Numbered from the stretch's first letter, positions 45,155 through 55,353 are shown. The stretch: DNA of 64,000 bases from Gallaecimonas sp. GXIMD4217 (GCF_038087665.1 NZ_CP149925.1:3224870-3288869), one strand, 5' to 3'. A program made the numbers and translations. Notes: a model not told the origin generated them from the letters alone.

Positions 45155-46579
45155 TTAGCGCTTGGAGAAGAACCGGGAGTCCGTCTCCACCTTGATATCG
45201 GCATTATCCTTGGCCACGGCCTCGAATGCGATATCGGTGATGGGCCGCTTCAGCTCGTAGGGGTCCGCCACCAGGGTGATGGGCAGGGACGCCAGCTCCC
45301 CGGAGGCCACCAGCACCTCGCGGTCGCCGCTCCAGGTCCAGCCAGCCGGCAGGCCTTCCACGTCCAGCACGAACACATGGCTGTCCACGTCCTTGTTGAG
45401 CAGCTTGATGGTGTAGCTGTTCTCGATCAGGCCCTCGACGTTCTCCCGGTACAGGGCGTTGCGGTCGCGGAGGATGTCCATATGGGCCAGGGAGCGGGTG
45501 GCCAGGGTGTAGACGAACAGGCCCAGCATCACCACCATGATGGCGCCATAGCCCAGCAGCTTGGGCCGCACCACATGGGTGTGGCCGCCGGCCAGCTTGT
45601 GCTCGGTGGTGTAGCGGATCAGGCCGCGCTCGTAGCCCATCTTGTCCATGACGCCGTCGCAGGCGTCGATACAGGCGCCGCAGTTGATGCACTCGTACTG
45701 CAGGCCGTTGCGGATGTCGATGCCGGTGGGGCATACCTGCACGCAGAGATGGCAGTCGATGCAGTCGCCCAGGCCCATGGCCTTGTGGTCCTGCTTGCGG
45801 CCACGGGGGCCGCGCTTCTCACCGCGGGCCACGTCATAGCCGACGATGAAGGTGTCCTTGTCGAACATGGCGGACTGGAAGCGGGCATAGGGGCACATGT
45901 GGGTACACATGATCTCGCGCATCCAGCCGGCGTTGCCGTAGGTGCAGAAGGCGAAGAAGAGCACCCAGAACACGGGCGCAAAGCTCAGGGCGCCACCGAA
46001 GAAGCCGACGAAGACCTCCTCGGCCGGCAGGAAATAGGCCACGAAGGTCAGCGCCGTCAGCAGCGAGAAGGCCAGCCAGCTGGCGTGCTTGGCGCCCTTG
46101 CGCCAGATCTTGTTGAAGTCCCAGGGGCTCTGGTCCAGCTTCTTGCGCTGGTTGGCGCTGCCCTCGAACTTCTCCTCGAACCAGATGAAGATAAAGGTCC
46201 ACACCGTCTGGGGGCACATGTAGCCGCACCAGACCCGGCCCAGGAAGGTGGTCACGAAGAACAGGCCAAAGGCGGCGATGATGAACAGGTAGGCCAGCAA
46301 CGTGAAGTCCTGGGGCATCAGGGTGATGCCGAACAGGTAGAATTTCTGGTTGACCACGTCCAGCAGTATGCCCTGGCGGTCGCCGTAGGGGATCCAGGGC
46401 AGCACCAGGAACAACAGCATCATCAACCAGCCCATGCGCTGGCGGATGCGCTGGTAGACGCCCTGCACCGCCCGCACATAGATGCGGTTGCGGGGGCTGT
46501 GGCCGTTGGATTTGCTGGGATCCGGCTGCTGGATCTTGACCTGGGGGGTGACGTCCTTGATGGGGATCTGCTCGCTCAT
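45155..46579 (-). CDS. ccoG: Cytochrome cbb3 oxidase accessory protein CcoG (FixG/RdxA)
   Basis: 474 residues from MSEQIPIKDV, preceded by GAGAGG; an upstream ATG at 46624 adds 15 unlikely residues. It has about five membrane helices, the NapH-like GRVWCGYMCPQTVW and CTHMCPYARFQ, and two 4Fe-4S clusters (DCIDCHLCVQVCPTGIDIR and YECINCGACIDACDGVMDK), with a C-terminal periplasmic beta domain. CcoG reduces copper for insertion in cbb3-type oxidases. The other cco genes are not in the window. The promoter found at 46646-46674 reads toward it. Confidence 0.95.
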   Translation of the reverse strand: MSEQIPIKDVTPQVKIQQPDPSKSNGHSPRNRIYVRAVQGVYQRIRQRMGWLMMLLFLVLPWIPYGDRQGILLDVVNQKFYLFGITLMPQDFTLLAYLFIIAAFGLFFVTTFLGRVWCGYMCPQTVWTFIFIWFEEKFEGSANQRKKLDQSPWDFNKIWRKGAKHASWLAFSLLTALTFVAYFLPAEEVFVGFFGGALSFAPVFWVLFFAFCTYGNAGWMREIMCTHMCPYARFQSAMFDKDTFIVGYDVARGEKRGPRGRKQDHKAMGLGDCIDCHLCVQVCPTGIDIRNGLQYECINCGACIDACDGVMDKMGYERGLIRYTTEHKLAGGHTHVVRPKLLGYGAIMVVMLGLFVYTLATRSLAHMDILRDRNALYRENVEGLIENSYTIKLLNKDVDSHVFVLDVEGLPAGWTWSGDREVLVASGELASLPITLVADPYELKRPITDIAFEAVAKDNADIKVETDSRFFSKR

Positions 46580-46645
46580 GGCGACCTCTCTCTTTGCCGC
46601 ATTGCTGCGGGCTGAGTACGACATTGCTCAAAAGGCGACCGGGAT

Positions 46646-46674
46646 ATTATACGCGCTTTGGCCTGCCTGTCACA
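46646..46674 (-). promoter_or_regulatory. Promoter of ccoG
   Basis: Minus-strand GTGACA (46669-46674) and a perfect TATAAT (46646-46651), spaced by 17 bases, about 60 bases upstream of the ccoG start. No FNR-type site is evident beside it. Confidence 0.7.
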
Positions 46675-46780
46675 AAAGTGGCATGGAATATACCACTCTA
46701 TACATTACCACCAGCATAGTAGTCCGGGCGGCCCGGGATCCTGGCCCAGGTCAAATCCGTACCACTTTCATGGCTACTGG

Positions 46781-46858
46781 ATTGAACCGGTTCAATTTGC
46801 AGATGACAGCCCATTGAACCGCTGTTATCTATAAGACAGCATCAATCGAATAGTTCAA
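46781..46858 (+). promoter_or_regulatory. Candidate MocR operator: palindrome plus repeated half-sites
   Basis: ATTGAACCGGTTCAAT at 46781-46796 is a perfect 16-bp palindrome. The half-site ATTGAACCG recurs at 46813-46821, and GTTCAA appears at 46853-46858, just before the MocR start. Direct and inverted half-sites like these are typical of MocR-type regulator targets, and they lie between the divergent ccoG and mocR genes. Confidence 0.6.
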
Positions 46859-46873
46859 GCGGCAAATTAACCT

Positions 46874-48232
46874 ATGTCATTCAACAAGGCCGAGCTGCAC
46901 CTTGGCAAGGGCCAGCGCTACCAGCTGCTGCTGGCGCAGATCATCAGGGGCATCAAGGACGGCAGCCTCAAGGCCGGCGACAAGCTGCCCACCCACCGCC
47001 AGCTGGCACGGCAGCTGGAAGTCTCGGTGGGCACCGTCGCCAAGGCCTACCTGGAGGCCCAGCGCCAGGGCTGGCTGGAGGCCAGGGTCGGCGCCGGCAC
47101 CTATATACGCCGGCACAGCCAGGCCGACATACTGCGGCTCACCGACGACCGCGACCGGGTGCGTTGGGATCTGGGCCTGACCAACAGCCTGCTGGACCGG
47201 CAGCCGCAGCTGGTGCAGCGCCATCTCCAGGCCATCACCCAGGACGGCGCCCTGCTGCCGGAGCTGCTCCAGTACCAGCCCAGCCAGGGCATGGAACACC
47301 AGCGCCAGGTGGTGGCCGAGCACCTGCTGGCGCGGGGCGTCCAGGCCGGCCGCGAACAGCTGCTGCTCACCAACGGCGCCCAGCACGCCCTGGCCATCGC
47401 CCTGCAGTGCCTGTGCCGCCCCGGCGACACCGTGCTGGCCGAGGGGCTCAGCTACCCCGGGCTGATCTCCCTGGCCCAGCACCAGGGCCTGCAGCTGCAC
47501 GGCCTGGCGCTGGATCTGCAGGGGGTGGTGCCCGACGCCTTGGAGCAGGCCATTACGGCCACCGGCGCCAAGGTGCTGTACCTGAGCCCGACCCTGCAGA
47601 CCCCCACCAATGCGGTGATGTCCCTGGAAAGGCGCCTGGCCCTGGTCGCCATCGCCCGCCGCCACGGCCTGACCATCATCGAGGACGACAACAACGGCGC
47701 CCTCAACCTGGGCCAGCATGTGCCGCTGCAGCAGCTGCTGCCGGCCCGGGTCTGGTACCTGGCCGGGCTGTCCAAGCAGGTGGCCGCCGGCCTGCGCTTC
47801 GGCTATCTGGTGGTGCCCGCCGGCGAACAGGAGCAGGCCAGGGACGTGGCCAGGGCCAGCGGCTTCATGGCCGCGCCGCTGATGATGGAGCTGGGCTGCC
47901 GACTGCTGGCCAGCGGCGACGCCGCCCAGGCCATGGCCGACCTGCAGAAGGAGATCCAGCAGCGGGCCAGGCTGATGCAGCGGATCTTCGCCGGCACCGA
48001 TCTGCGCCACAGCTCCGGCGCCTTCTACGGCTGGCTGCCGCTGCCGCCGGGCGTCGGCGCCGACGAGCTGGCCGCCCGGGCCGAGGCAGAGGGGATAAGG
48101 GTGCTCACCGCCGGCCATTTCGCGGTGGGCCAGTTCCAGGCCCCCCAGGCCATCCGGTTGTCGCTGACCCTGGTCCAGGACCGGGCCCGGCTGCGCGAGG
48201 CCCTGGGCCGGCTCCGTCAGTTGCTGCCCTGA
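46874..48232 (+). CDS. MocR-type regulator (GntR HTH fused to aminotransferase domain)
   Basis: 452 residues. The winged helix at 1-75 includes LKAGDKLPTHRQLARQLEVS and VGTVAKAYLEAQRQGWLEAR. The fold-I aminotransferase domain follows, with YLSPTLQTPTNAVM, IIEDDNNGAL in place of the commoner DDYD, and the PLP-lysine block LAGLSKQVAAGLRFGYLV. MocR proteins sense PLP or amino-compound adducts and act on neighbouring genes. Which gene is controlled is unclear: it is divergent from ccoG and converges on the lysR gene with a 16-base overlap. The palindrome upstream suggests autoregulation. Confidence 0.9.
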   Translation: MSFNKAELHLGKGQRYQLLLAQIIRGIKDGSLKAGDKLPTHRQLARQLEVSVGTVAKAYLEAQRQGWLEARVGAGTYIRRHSQADILRLTDDRDRVRWDLGLTNSLLDRQPQLVQRHLQAITQDGALLPELLQYQPSQGMEHQRQVVAEHLLARGVQAGREQLLLTNGAQHALAIALQCLCRPGDTVLAEGLSYPGLISLAQHQGLQLHGLALDLQGVVPDALEQAITATGAKVLYLSPTLQTPTNAVMSLERRLALVAIARRHGLTIIEDDNNGALNLGQHVPLQQLLPARVWYLAGLSKQVAAGLRFGYLVVPAGEQEQARDVARASGFMAAPLMMELGCRLLASGDAAQAMADLQKEIQQRARLMQRIFAGTDLRHSSGAFYGWLPLPPGVGADELAARAEAEGIRVLTAGHFAVGQFQAPQAIRLSLTLVQDRARLREALGRLRQLLP

Positions 48233-49110
48233 GGCGCCCGGCCGCCCAGGTGGTGGTCGAAATGGTCCAGCAGCAGCCGCACCTTGGGGGACAGGTGGCG
48301 GTTGTGGGGATAGAGGGCCCAGACCCCGTCGTCCGCCACCTGGTAAGGCAGCAGCAGGGACACCAGGGCCCCGGAAGCCAGGTGTTCCCGCACGTAGTAT
48401 TCCGGCAGCTGCACCAGGCCCAGGCCCTTGAGGGCCGCATCGGCCAGGGCCCAGCCGCTGTTGCAGGCCAGCCGGCCGCTCACCCTCACCTCCCTGAGCC
48501 GACCCCCTTCCTGGAAACGCCAGTGATCCATGGTGCCCCTCAGGCATTGGTGGCGCTCCAGCTCCGACAGGCTGTGGGGCTCGCCATGGCGGGCCAGGTA
48601 ATCCGGCGAGGCGCAGACATGGAAGGTACGGGAGGCCAGGCGCCTGGCCATCATCGACGAATCCCCCAGCCGGCCCAGGCGGATGGCCAGATCGAAGCCT
48701 TCGGCCACCAGATCCAGCTGGCGGTTGCTGAGCTGGATCTCCACCTCCAGCTCCGGGTAGCGCACCATGAAATCCGTGACCAGGGGCGCTATGGTCCTTT
48801 CCCCGTAGACGATGGGCGCGGTCAGGCGCAGCTTGCCCCTGGGCTCCTGCTGCAGGCTGGTCAGGGCCTGCTCCGCCTCGGCCAGGCCGTCCAGCACCTG
48901 GCGGCAGTGGCGGTAGAAGAGCTGGCCCTGCTCGGTCACCGACACCTTCCTGGTGGTGCGGTACAGCAGCTTGCTGCCCAGGCGCCGCTCCAGGGCGCCA
49001 ATCTGCCGGCTCACCTGGGCGGTGGAAATGCCCAAGCGCCGGGCGGCGCCGGTAAAGCTCCGGGTTTCGGCCACGGCCACGAATTCGTTGATGCCCTGCC
49101 AGTCCACCAT
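48217..49110 (-). CDS. LysR-family regulator, probable regulator of frmA-fghA
   Basis: 297 residues from MVDWQGINEF; the longer frame from 49131 overlaps the operator repeat. The helix-turn-helix block is GAARRLGISTAQVSRQIGAL and the effector domain follows (LRLTAPIVYGERTIAPLV, then RLGRLGDSSMMARRL). It is divergent from frmA across 132 bases holding two inverted repeats, the usual arrangement for a LysR regulator controlling its neighbour. The inducer would be expected to relate to formaldehyde or its glutathione adduct, an inference from position only. Confidence 0.88.
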   Translation of the reverse strand: MVDWQGINEFVAVAETRSFTGAARRLGISTAQVSRQIGALERRLGSKLLYRTTRKVSVTEQGQLFYRHCRQVLDGLAEAEQALTSLQQEPRGKLRLTAPIVYGERTIAPLVTDFMVRYPELEVEIQLSNRQLDLVAEGFDLAIRLGRLGDSSMMARRLASRTFHVCASPDYLARHGEPHSLSELERHQCLRGTMDHWRFQEGGRLREVRVSGRLACNSGWALADAALKGLGLVQLPEYYVREHLASGALVSLLLPYQVADDGVWALYPHNRHLSPKVRLLLDHFDHHLGGRAPQGSN

Positions 49111-49124
49111 AGCGGCCTCGATTA

Positions 49125-49138
49125 TTACCAAATGGTAA
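49125..49138. promoter_or_regulatory. Inverted repeat in the lysR-frmA spacer
   Basis: TTACCA-AA-TGGTAA, perfect 6-bp arms, fifteen bases upstream of the LysR start; a candidate autoregulatory site. Confidence 0.55.
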
Positions 49139-49153
49139 AGGTGAATTGCATTT

Positions 49154-50370
<1,217 letters not shown>

Positions 50371-50375
50371 GCTGA

Positions 50376-50405
50376 CCGGGGCCCTTGGCCCCGGCACCTT
50401 TTTGG
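50376..50405 (+). terminator. Hairpin between frmA and fghA, possible attenuator
   Basis: CCGGGGCC-CTT-GGCCCCGG followed by CACCTTTTT, placed directly before the fghA ribosome site GGAGG. It could partially terminate or stabilise the frmA message within the operon. Confidence 0.55.
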
Positions 50406-50412
50406 AGGTCCC

Positions 50413-51252
50413 ATGACCCTAGAAAACCTGAGCAGCAACAAGAGCTTCGGCGGCTGGCACAAGCAGTATCGCCACCAGTCCCAGGTGCTTGGCTGCGCCA
50501 TGCGCTTTGCCATCTACCTGCCGCCCCAGGCCAGCAGCAGCCACCCGGTGCCGGTGCTGTACTGGCTGTCGGGCCTGACCTGCACCGACGAAAACTTCTC
50601 GCACAAGGCCGGCGCCCAGCGGGTGGCCGCCGAGCTGGGCATGGCCATAGTGGCCCCGGACACCAGCCCCAGGGGCGACGCCGTGGCCGACGATCCCGCC
50701 TACGACCTGGGCCAGGGCGCCGGTTTCTACCTGAACGCCACCCAGGCCCCCTGGCGCAGCCACTACCGCATGTACGACTATGTGCTGGACGAACTGCCGG
50801 CCCTGGTGGAGTCCCTGTTCCCGGTCACCGGCCGCAGGGCCATCGCCGGCCATTCCATGGGCGGCCACGGCGCCCTGGTGCTGGCCCTGCGCAACCCGGA
50901 TCGGTTCAGCTCGGTGTCGGCCTTCAGCCCCATCAGCAACCCGGTCAACTGCCCCTGGGGCCAGAAGGCCTTCGCCGCCTACCTGGGCCAGGACAGGGAC
51001 GCCTGGGCCCAATACGACGCCAGCCTGCTGATGGCCAAGGCCAAACAGCCCCTGCCCGCCCTGGTGGATCAGGGCGAAGCGGACGAGTTCCTGGTCGAGC
51101 AACTGAGGCCAGAAGCCCTGGAGGCCGCCGCCCGCCAGAGCGGTTACCCCCTGGAACTCGAGCGCCACGACGGCTACGACCACAGCTACCATTTCATCGC
51201 CAGCTTTATGGAAAAGCACCTGCGCTTTCACGGCCGCCACCTGGGCCTGTAG
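50413..51252 (+). CDS. fghA: S-formylglutathione hydrolase
   Basis: 279 residues, standard length. An esterase-D-type alpha/beta hydrolase: [16 protein letters not shown] near the N-terminus, nucleophile elbow [11 protein letters not shown] (Ser 148), Asp in [10 protein letters not shown], and His in [10 protein letters not shown] near 255. It hydrolyses S-formylglutathione to formate and glutathione, completing the pathway begun by frmA. GGAGG precedes the ATG. A strong hairpin follows at 51255-51280. Confidence 0.96.
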   Translation: MTLENLSSNKSFGGWHKQYRHQSQVLGCAMRFAIYLPPQASSSHPVPVLYWLSGLTCTDENFSHKAGAQRVAAELGMAIVAPDTSPRGDAVADDPAYDLGQGAGFYLNATQAPWRSHYRMYDYVLDELPALVESLFPVTGRRAIAGHSMGGHGALVLALRNPDRFSSVSAFSPISNPVNCPWGQKAFAAYLGQDRDAWAQYDASLLMAKAKQPLPALVDQGEADEFLVEQLRPEALEAAARQSGYPLELERHDGYDHSYHFIASFMEKHLRFHGRHLGL

Positions 51253-51254
51253 GC

Positions 51255-51280
51255 AGGAAGGCGGCCAAGGCCGCCTTCCT
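51255..51280 (+). terminator. Hairpin after fghA
   Basis: AGGAAGGCGGCC-AA-GGCCGCCTTCCT, a perfect 12-bp stem; only a short T-containing tail follows. Confidence 0.6.
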
Positions 51281-51308
51281 TGTCCCCCCGGAGCCAGGTG
51301 CCGCCAGA

Positions 51309-51337
51309 TTGACCGGCTGTCGTGCGGAAGTTACTGT
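51309..51337 (+). promoter_or_regulatory. Candidate promoter of the SLATT-like gene
   Basis: TTGACC (51309-51314) and TACTGT (51332-51337) separated by 17 bases, giving the small membrane-protein gene its own transcription start. Confidence 0.5.
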
Positions 51338-51352
51338 AAGAAAAGGCTTAAT

Positions 51353-51919
51353 TTGACAATACCGGCCATCGCCATGGACGACAGCAACGACAAACTGCAC
51401 TGGCTGCAGGAGCAGACCCAGTTGGCCCTGGATCGGGCCCAGGCCCTGGAAGGCTGGTACGCGGACAAGATCCGCCCCAAGCGCTTCTGGGCCAGGCACC
51501 TGCGCCTGGGCATGCTGGTGTGCGGCGGCCTGGCCGGCCTGATCCCCATGCTGGCCACCGAGACCCTGCCCTGGCTTGGCCAGATCAACGCCATCTGGGC
51601 CTCCATCTTCGCCGCCCTGGGCGCCTTCCTGCTGGCGGTGGACCGCTTCTACGGCCACGGCGGCGCCTGGATGCGCTACATCAAGGCCCGCAACGCCGTG
51701 GTGTCCCTGCACCAGCAGTTCTACCTGGACTGGCAGATAGAAAAGGCCAGGCTGGCCCTCACCGACCCCGACTTCGACGCCATCCAGGCCTGGCTGGAGC
51801 AGGTCAAGGCCTTCCAGCGCGCTCTGGACCAGGTGCTGGCCCAGGACGTGGAGGAATGGATCAGCGCCTTCGAGCAGCAGCTCAAGCAGGCCCCGGCCGG
51901 GCTCAAGACCCTGAAATGA
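51353..51919 (+). CDS. SLATT-like (DUF4231-like) two-helix membrane protein
   Basis: 188 residues from a TTG with AAAAGG six bases upstream; the first ATG (51374) would shorten it by seven residues and has no such site. A basic, aromatic N-terminal helix (WYADKIRPKRFWARHLRLG) leads to two membrane segments near 52-70 and 80-97, then a long cytoplasmic helical tail. This layout matches SLATT/DUF4231 proteins, which often accompany nucleotide-second-messenger defence systems as pore-type effectors. Here no nucleotidyltransferase lies beside it, so a defence role is only a possibility; an ordinary housekeeping role is as likely. Confidence 0.65.
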   Translation: MTIPAIAMDDSNDKLHWLQEQTQLALDRAQALEGWYADKIRPKRFWARHLRLGMLVCGGLAGLIPMLATETLPWLGQINAIWASIFAALGAFLLAVDRFYGHGGAWMRYIKARNAVVSLHQQFYLDWQIEKARLALTDPDFDAIQAWLEQVKAFQRALDQVLAQDVEEWISAFEQQLKQAPAGLKTLK

Positions 51920-51945
51920 AAAAGGCGGCCCAAGCCGCCTTTTTC
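51919..51945. terminator. Bidirectional terminator between convergent genes
   Basis: AAAAAGGCGGC-CCAA-GCCGCCTTTTT; it runs up to the stop codon of the decarboxylase gene on the other strand. Confidence 0.85.
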
Positions 51946-53119
51946 ACGCCACCTGCACCGCCGGCAGCTCGCCGTTGACCACGAAGAACTGGGCGCGGCG
52001 GAAGAAGTTGAACTCCGAGGCCGCCGCCCAGCTGTAGGCGCCCATCATCCGCGCCACCAGCAGATCCCCCTCGTTCAGCTCCGGCAGCAGCAACCCTTCG
52101 CTGATCACATCGATGCTGTCGCAGGTGGGCCCGGCCAGCACGCTGGCCCGCCAGGGCCCTTCCTTGGCTTCCACGTAGAGCGGATAGGCGGCATCGTCGA
52201 ACATCAGGCCGTTGAAGGAGCCGTAGACGCCGTCGTCCAGGTAGTACCAGGGCAGGCCCTGGCGCTCCGACAGACCCATGACCCGGGTCACCAGGGTTAC
52301 GGCATTGGCCACCAGGCAGCGGCCCGGCTCGGCAATCAGCCGCAGGTCCGCCGGCGCCTCGGCCAGGGCCTCGCGGATGGGGGCACAGAAGCTGACCAGA
52401 TCCGGGCGCTGGCTTTCCTTGACGCCGGGGTGGTAGCTGACCGGGAAGCCGCCGCCGATATCCAGCACCCTGAGCCCATGGCCCTCGGCCCTGGCCTGGC
52501 GGATCAGCGCCAGGGAGGTGCGGATGGCCTGGGCGTGGCGCTCGGCCGTCTTCACCTGGGAGCCGACATGGAAGCTCAGCCCGGCCATGGGGATGCCCCA
52601 AGCCCTGGCCAGGCTCAGCAGCGGCGCCACCGCCTCCGGCAGGCAGCCGAATTTCTTGGACAGATCCACCTTCAGCTCGGGGTTGGGAAAGCTCACCCGC
52701 AGCAGCAGCGCCACCCGCTCGCCATAGGGCCTGAACTTGGCCAGCTCATGGACATTGTCCACCACGAAGGTGCTCACCCCCTGGGCCAGGGCATGGTCGA
52801 TATCGCCCTGGCGCTTGATGGGATGGCTGTGGATGCAGCGCGCCGCCGGCACCCCCAGGCTGGCCACCAGATCCACCTCGCCGTTGCTGGCCAGGTCGAA
52901 GCTGGCCCCTTCCGCCAGCAGGGTCGCCACCACCGCCTCGTGGGGCAGGGGCTTGAGGGCATAGTGCAGCTCCACCCCGGGCAGGGCCTGGCAAAGCTGG
53001 CGGTAATTGGCGCGCACGGCGTCGCAGTCCAGCACCTGGACGGGGCCGCCCAGCTGGTCGTGGAGTTGACGGTAGAAGGTGGCCTCGGCGGCCGACAGCA
53101 GGAAAGCGGACAGGGCCAT
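51944..53119 (-). CDS. Ornithine/lysine decarboxylase-like PLP enzyme (fold III)
   Basis: 391 residues from MALSAFLLSA, with GGAGAGG upstream. Eukaryotic-type ODC features: HYALKPLPHE with PLP Lys 56, ASFDLASNGEVD, SFHVGSQV, IGGGFPVSY, LIAEPGRCLV and the active-site Cys in AGPTCDSIDV. It should decarboxylate ornithine or lysine to putrescine or cadaverine, giving a second route to the substrate of speE besides the arginine route. The specificity loop cannot be read with certainty. It is a lone gene, divergent from the beta-CASP gene. Confidence 0.88.
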   Translation of the reverse strand: MALSAFLLSAAEATFYRQLHDQLGGPVQVLDCDAVRANYRQLCQALPGVELHYALKPLPHEAVVATLLAEGASFDLASNGEVDLVASLGVPAARCIHSHPIKRQGDIDHALAQGVSTFVVDNVHELAKFRPYGERVALLLRVSFPNPELKVDLSKKFGCLPEAVAPLLSLARAWGIPMAGLSFHVGSQVKTAERHAQAIRTSLALIRQARAEGHGLRVLDIGGGFPVSYHPGVKESQRPDLVSFCAPIREALAEAPADLRLIAEPGRCLVANAVTLVTRVMGLSERQGLPWYYLDDGVYGSFNGLMFDDAAYPLYVEAKEGPWRASVLAGPTCDSIDVISEGLLLPELNEGDLLVARMMGAYSWAAASEFNFFRRAQFFVVNGELPAVQVA

Positions 53120-53322
53120 GTTGCCTCTCCAACAATGCCGCCCCGGTGGCGGCCCCGGCTGCCAACGCAGCCCAATGGCGCGCATTATCGGCAAATCACC
53201 GCCCCCGTCTAACGCAATTTTCTTATCGTCATGAGCTGCCCATTTGCTGCTGGATTGAGCCGGTGCCGAACCAGGGCGCCGGGGCTAAGCTGGAGACAGG
53301 CTTACCGGCAAAGGAGGGCGCC

Positions 53323-54684
53323 ATGGCTCTCAGGATCACCTTCCTCGGCGGCGCCGAGACCGTCACCGGCTCCAAGTACCTGGTCAGCACCGGCCGGACC
53401 CGGCTCCTGGTGGACTGCGGCCTGTTCCAGGGCTATAAGTGGCTGCGCCGGCGCAACTGGCAGCCGCTGCCCCTGGACTTGGACGAGCTGGACGCGGTGG
53501 TGCTGACCCATGCCCACCTGGACCATTCCGGCTACATCCCGCTGCTGTACAAGAAGGGCTTCCGCGGCCCCGTCTACTGCCATGGCGCCACCCGGGATCT
53601 GTGCGCCATACTGCTGCCCGATAGCGGCAAGATCCAGGAAGAAGACGCCGACTTCTACGCCAGGCACAAGCTGAGCCGCCACGAATCCCCGGAGCCCCTC
53701 TACGACGAGGCCACCGCCGAGCAGAGCCTGTCTCTGTTTCGCGCCGTCGACTTCCACCAGCCCTTCCAGGTCGGCGACATCACACTGCATCTGCAGCCGG
53801 CCGGCCATATCCTCGGCGCCGCCAGCGTGATCCTGGCGGCCGAGGGCAAGATGGTGGGCTTTTCCGGCGACCTGGGCCGGGACGACGACGTGCTGATGCC
53901 GCCGCCCCAGCCGCTGCCGGAACTGGATCTGCTGCTGCTGGAGTCCACCTACGGCAACCGCCGCCACCCGGAGGTGGATCCCTTCGAGCAGCTGGCCCAG
54001 GTGGTCAACAGGACGGTGCAGAAGAAGGGCACCCTGCTGATCCCCAGCTTCGCAGTGGGCCGGGCCCAGGCCCTGCAGCACATGCTGGCGACCCTGATGG
54101 CCGACGGCCGCATCCCCAGGATGCCGGTGTTCCTGGACAGCCCCATGGCCATAGACGTCACCGACCTCTACTGCCGGCACCACCATCTGCACCGGCTGGA
54201 CGCCGAGCAGTGCCGGCAGATGGGCCGGGCCATCACCTGCATCAACGACGTGGAGCAGTCCAAGGCCCTGGCCCAGCAGCACTACCCCCACATCATCATC
54301 GCCGGCAGCGGCATGGCCACCGGCGGGCGCATCCTCCACCACATGAAGCGGCTGCTGGCCAACGACAGGACCACGGTGCTGTTCACCGGCTACCAGGCCG
54401 GCGGCACCCGCGGCGCCAAGCTGCTGGAGGGAGCGGAGCGCATCAAGATCCACGGCCAGTGGCTGGCCAACAGGGCCGAGATCCAGGTGCTGCACGGCCT
54501 GAGCGGCCACGCCGACCATCTGGGCATCATCCGGTGGCTGAAAGGCGCCGGGCTCCAGGGCACCCGCATCTTCCTGGTGCACGGCGATCCGGACGCCCTG
54601 GAGGCCATGCGCGATCACCTGCTGCAGAGCACCGAACTGGAGGTGGATATCGCCGGCTACCAGCAGATCCTGACCCTGGGTTGA
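53323..54684 (+). CDS. Metallo-beta-lactamase/beta-CASP RNA-processing-type nuclease
   Basis: 453 residues; the start was set at the ATG preceded by AAGGAGG, not the longer frame from 53146. The metallo-beta-lactamase core shows LTHAHLDHSG (His 63, His 65, Asp 67, His 68), PAGHILGAASV and GFSGDLGRDDD; the beta-CASP insert and RMMBL region show PSFAVGRAQAL, SGMATGGRILHH, GYQAGGTRG and LSGHADH. Bacterial members of this group act as exo- or endoribonucleases related to CPSF73. The RNA target is unknown. AcpH follows 70 bases downstream on the same strand. Confidence 0.92.
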   Translation: MALRITFLGGAETVTGSKYLVSTGRTRLLVDCGLFQGYKWLRRRNWQPLPLDLDELDAVVLTHAHLDHSGYIPLLYKKGFRGPVYCHGATRDLCAILLPDSGKIQEEDADFYARHKLSRHESPEPLYDEATAEQSLSLFRAVDFHQPFQVGDITLHLQPAGHILGAASVILAAEGKMVGFSGDLGRDDDVLMPPPQPLPELDLLLLESTYGNRRHPEVDPFEQLAQVVNRTVQKKGTLLIPSFAVGRAQALQHMLATLMADGRIPRMPVFLDSPMAIDVTDLYCRHHHLHRLDAEQCRQMGRAITCINDVEQSKALAQQHYPHIIIAGSGMATGGRILHHMKRLLANDRTTVLFTGYQAGGTRGAKLLEGAERIKIHGQWLANRAEIQVLHGLSGHADHLGIIRWLKGAGLQGTRIFLVHGDPDALEAMRDHLLQSTELEVDIAGYQQILTLG

Positions 54685-54754
54685 CCCGTTGCCGACAACG
54701 GCCGGGGCCTTTTGCGGTAAAGTGGTCTCTCAGCCGTAACGACCTTGCGCCCAG

Positions 54755-55336
54755 ATGAATTTCCTTGCCCACCTGCACATCGCCGACCACTGCCACAGCA
54801 GCCTGCTGGGCAACCTGCTGGGCGACTTCGTCAAGGGCGATCCCCACCGGCAGCTGGCCCCCGACGTTGCCAGCGGCGTGATGCTGCACCGCTTCGTGGA
54901 TTCCTACAGCGACCACCACGCCATCATGACCGAGGCCAAGGCCCTGTTCGAAGGCCGGGCGCGGCGCTTCGCCCCCATCGCCCTGGATCTGTTCTGGGAC
55001 CATTGCCTGGCAAGGCGCTGGCACGAATTCCACTCCCTGTCCCTGGACGAGTTCTGCCGCCAGGCGCAGCGGCGGGTGCGCCTGGAGCACGTCGGCCCCC
55101 TGCCGGAGCGCTACCTGCTGGTCACCGGCAACATGTGGCGAAACCGCTGGCTGGAGTCCTACCTGGAGCTGGCCAACATCGAGCTGGCGCTGCAGCGCAT
55201 GTCCCTGCGCAGCCCCAGGATGGCCGAACTGGCCGGCTGCTTCCCCTACCTGGCCGCCCATTACCGGCGCCTTGAGGAGCTGTTCGGCCACCTCTACCCG
55301 GACGTGCTGGCCGCGGCCCGGGCCCGCGGCCGCTGA
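54755..55336 (+). CDS. acpH: Acyl carrier protein phosphodiesterase
   Basis: 193 residues, the AcpH length. Conserved stretches: MNFLAHLHIAD, LLGNLLGDFVKGD, LHRFVDSYSDHH and the Asp/His-rich DLFWDHCLARRW, typical of this HD-like metal hydrolase family. It removes phosphopantetheine from holo-acyl carrier protein. In other genomes it is often not operonic; here it follows the beta-CASP gene and ends at a terminator. Confidence 0.93.
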   Translation: MNFLAHLHIADHCHSSLLGNLLGDFVKGDPHRQLAPDVASGVMLHRFVDSYSDHHAIMTEAKALFEGRARRFAPIALDLFWDHCLARRWHEFHSLSLDEFCRQAQRRVRLEHVGPLPERYLLVTGNMWRNRWLESYLELANIELALQRMSLRSPRMAELAGCFPYLAAHYRRLEELFGHLYPDVLAAARARGR

Positions 55337-55353
55337 CGGGCGCTTCCCAATGA

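Noticed and set aside
53146-53322. N-terminal extension of the beta-CASP protein
   Set aside because: The extension lacks conservation with the fold start and overlaps the promoter area shared with the divergent decarboxylase; ATG 53323 has an AAGGAGG site.
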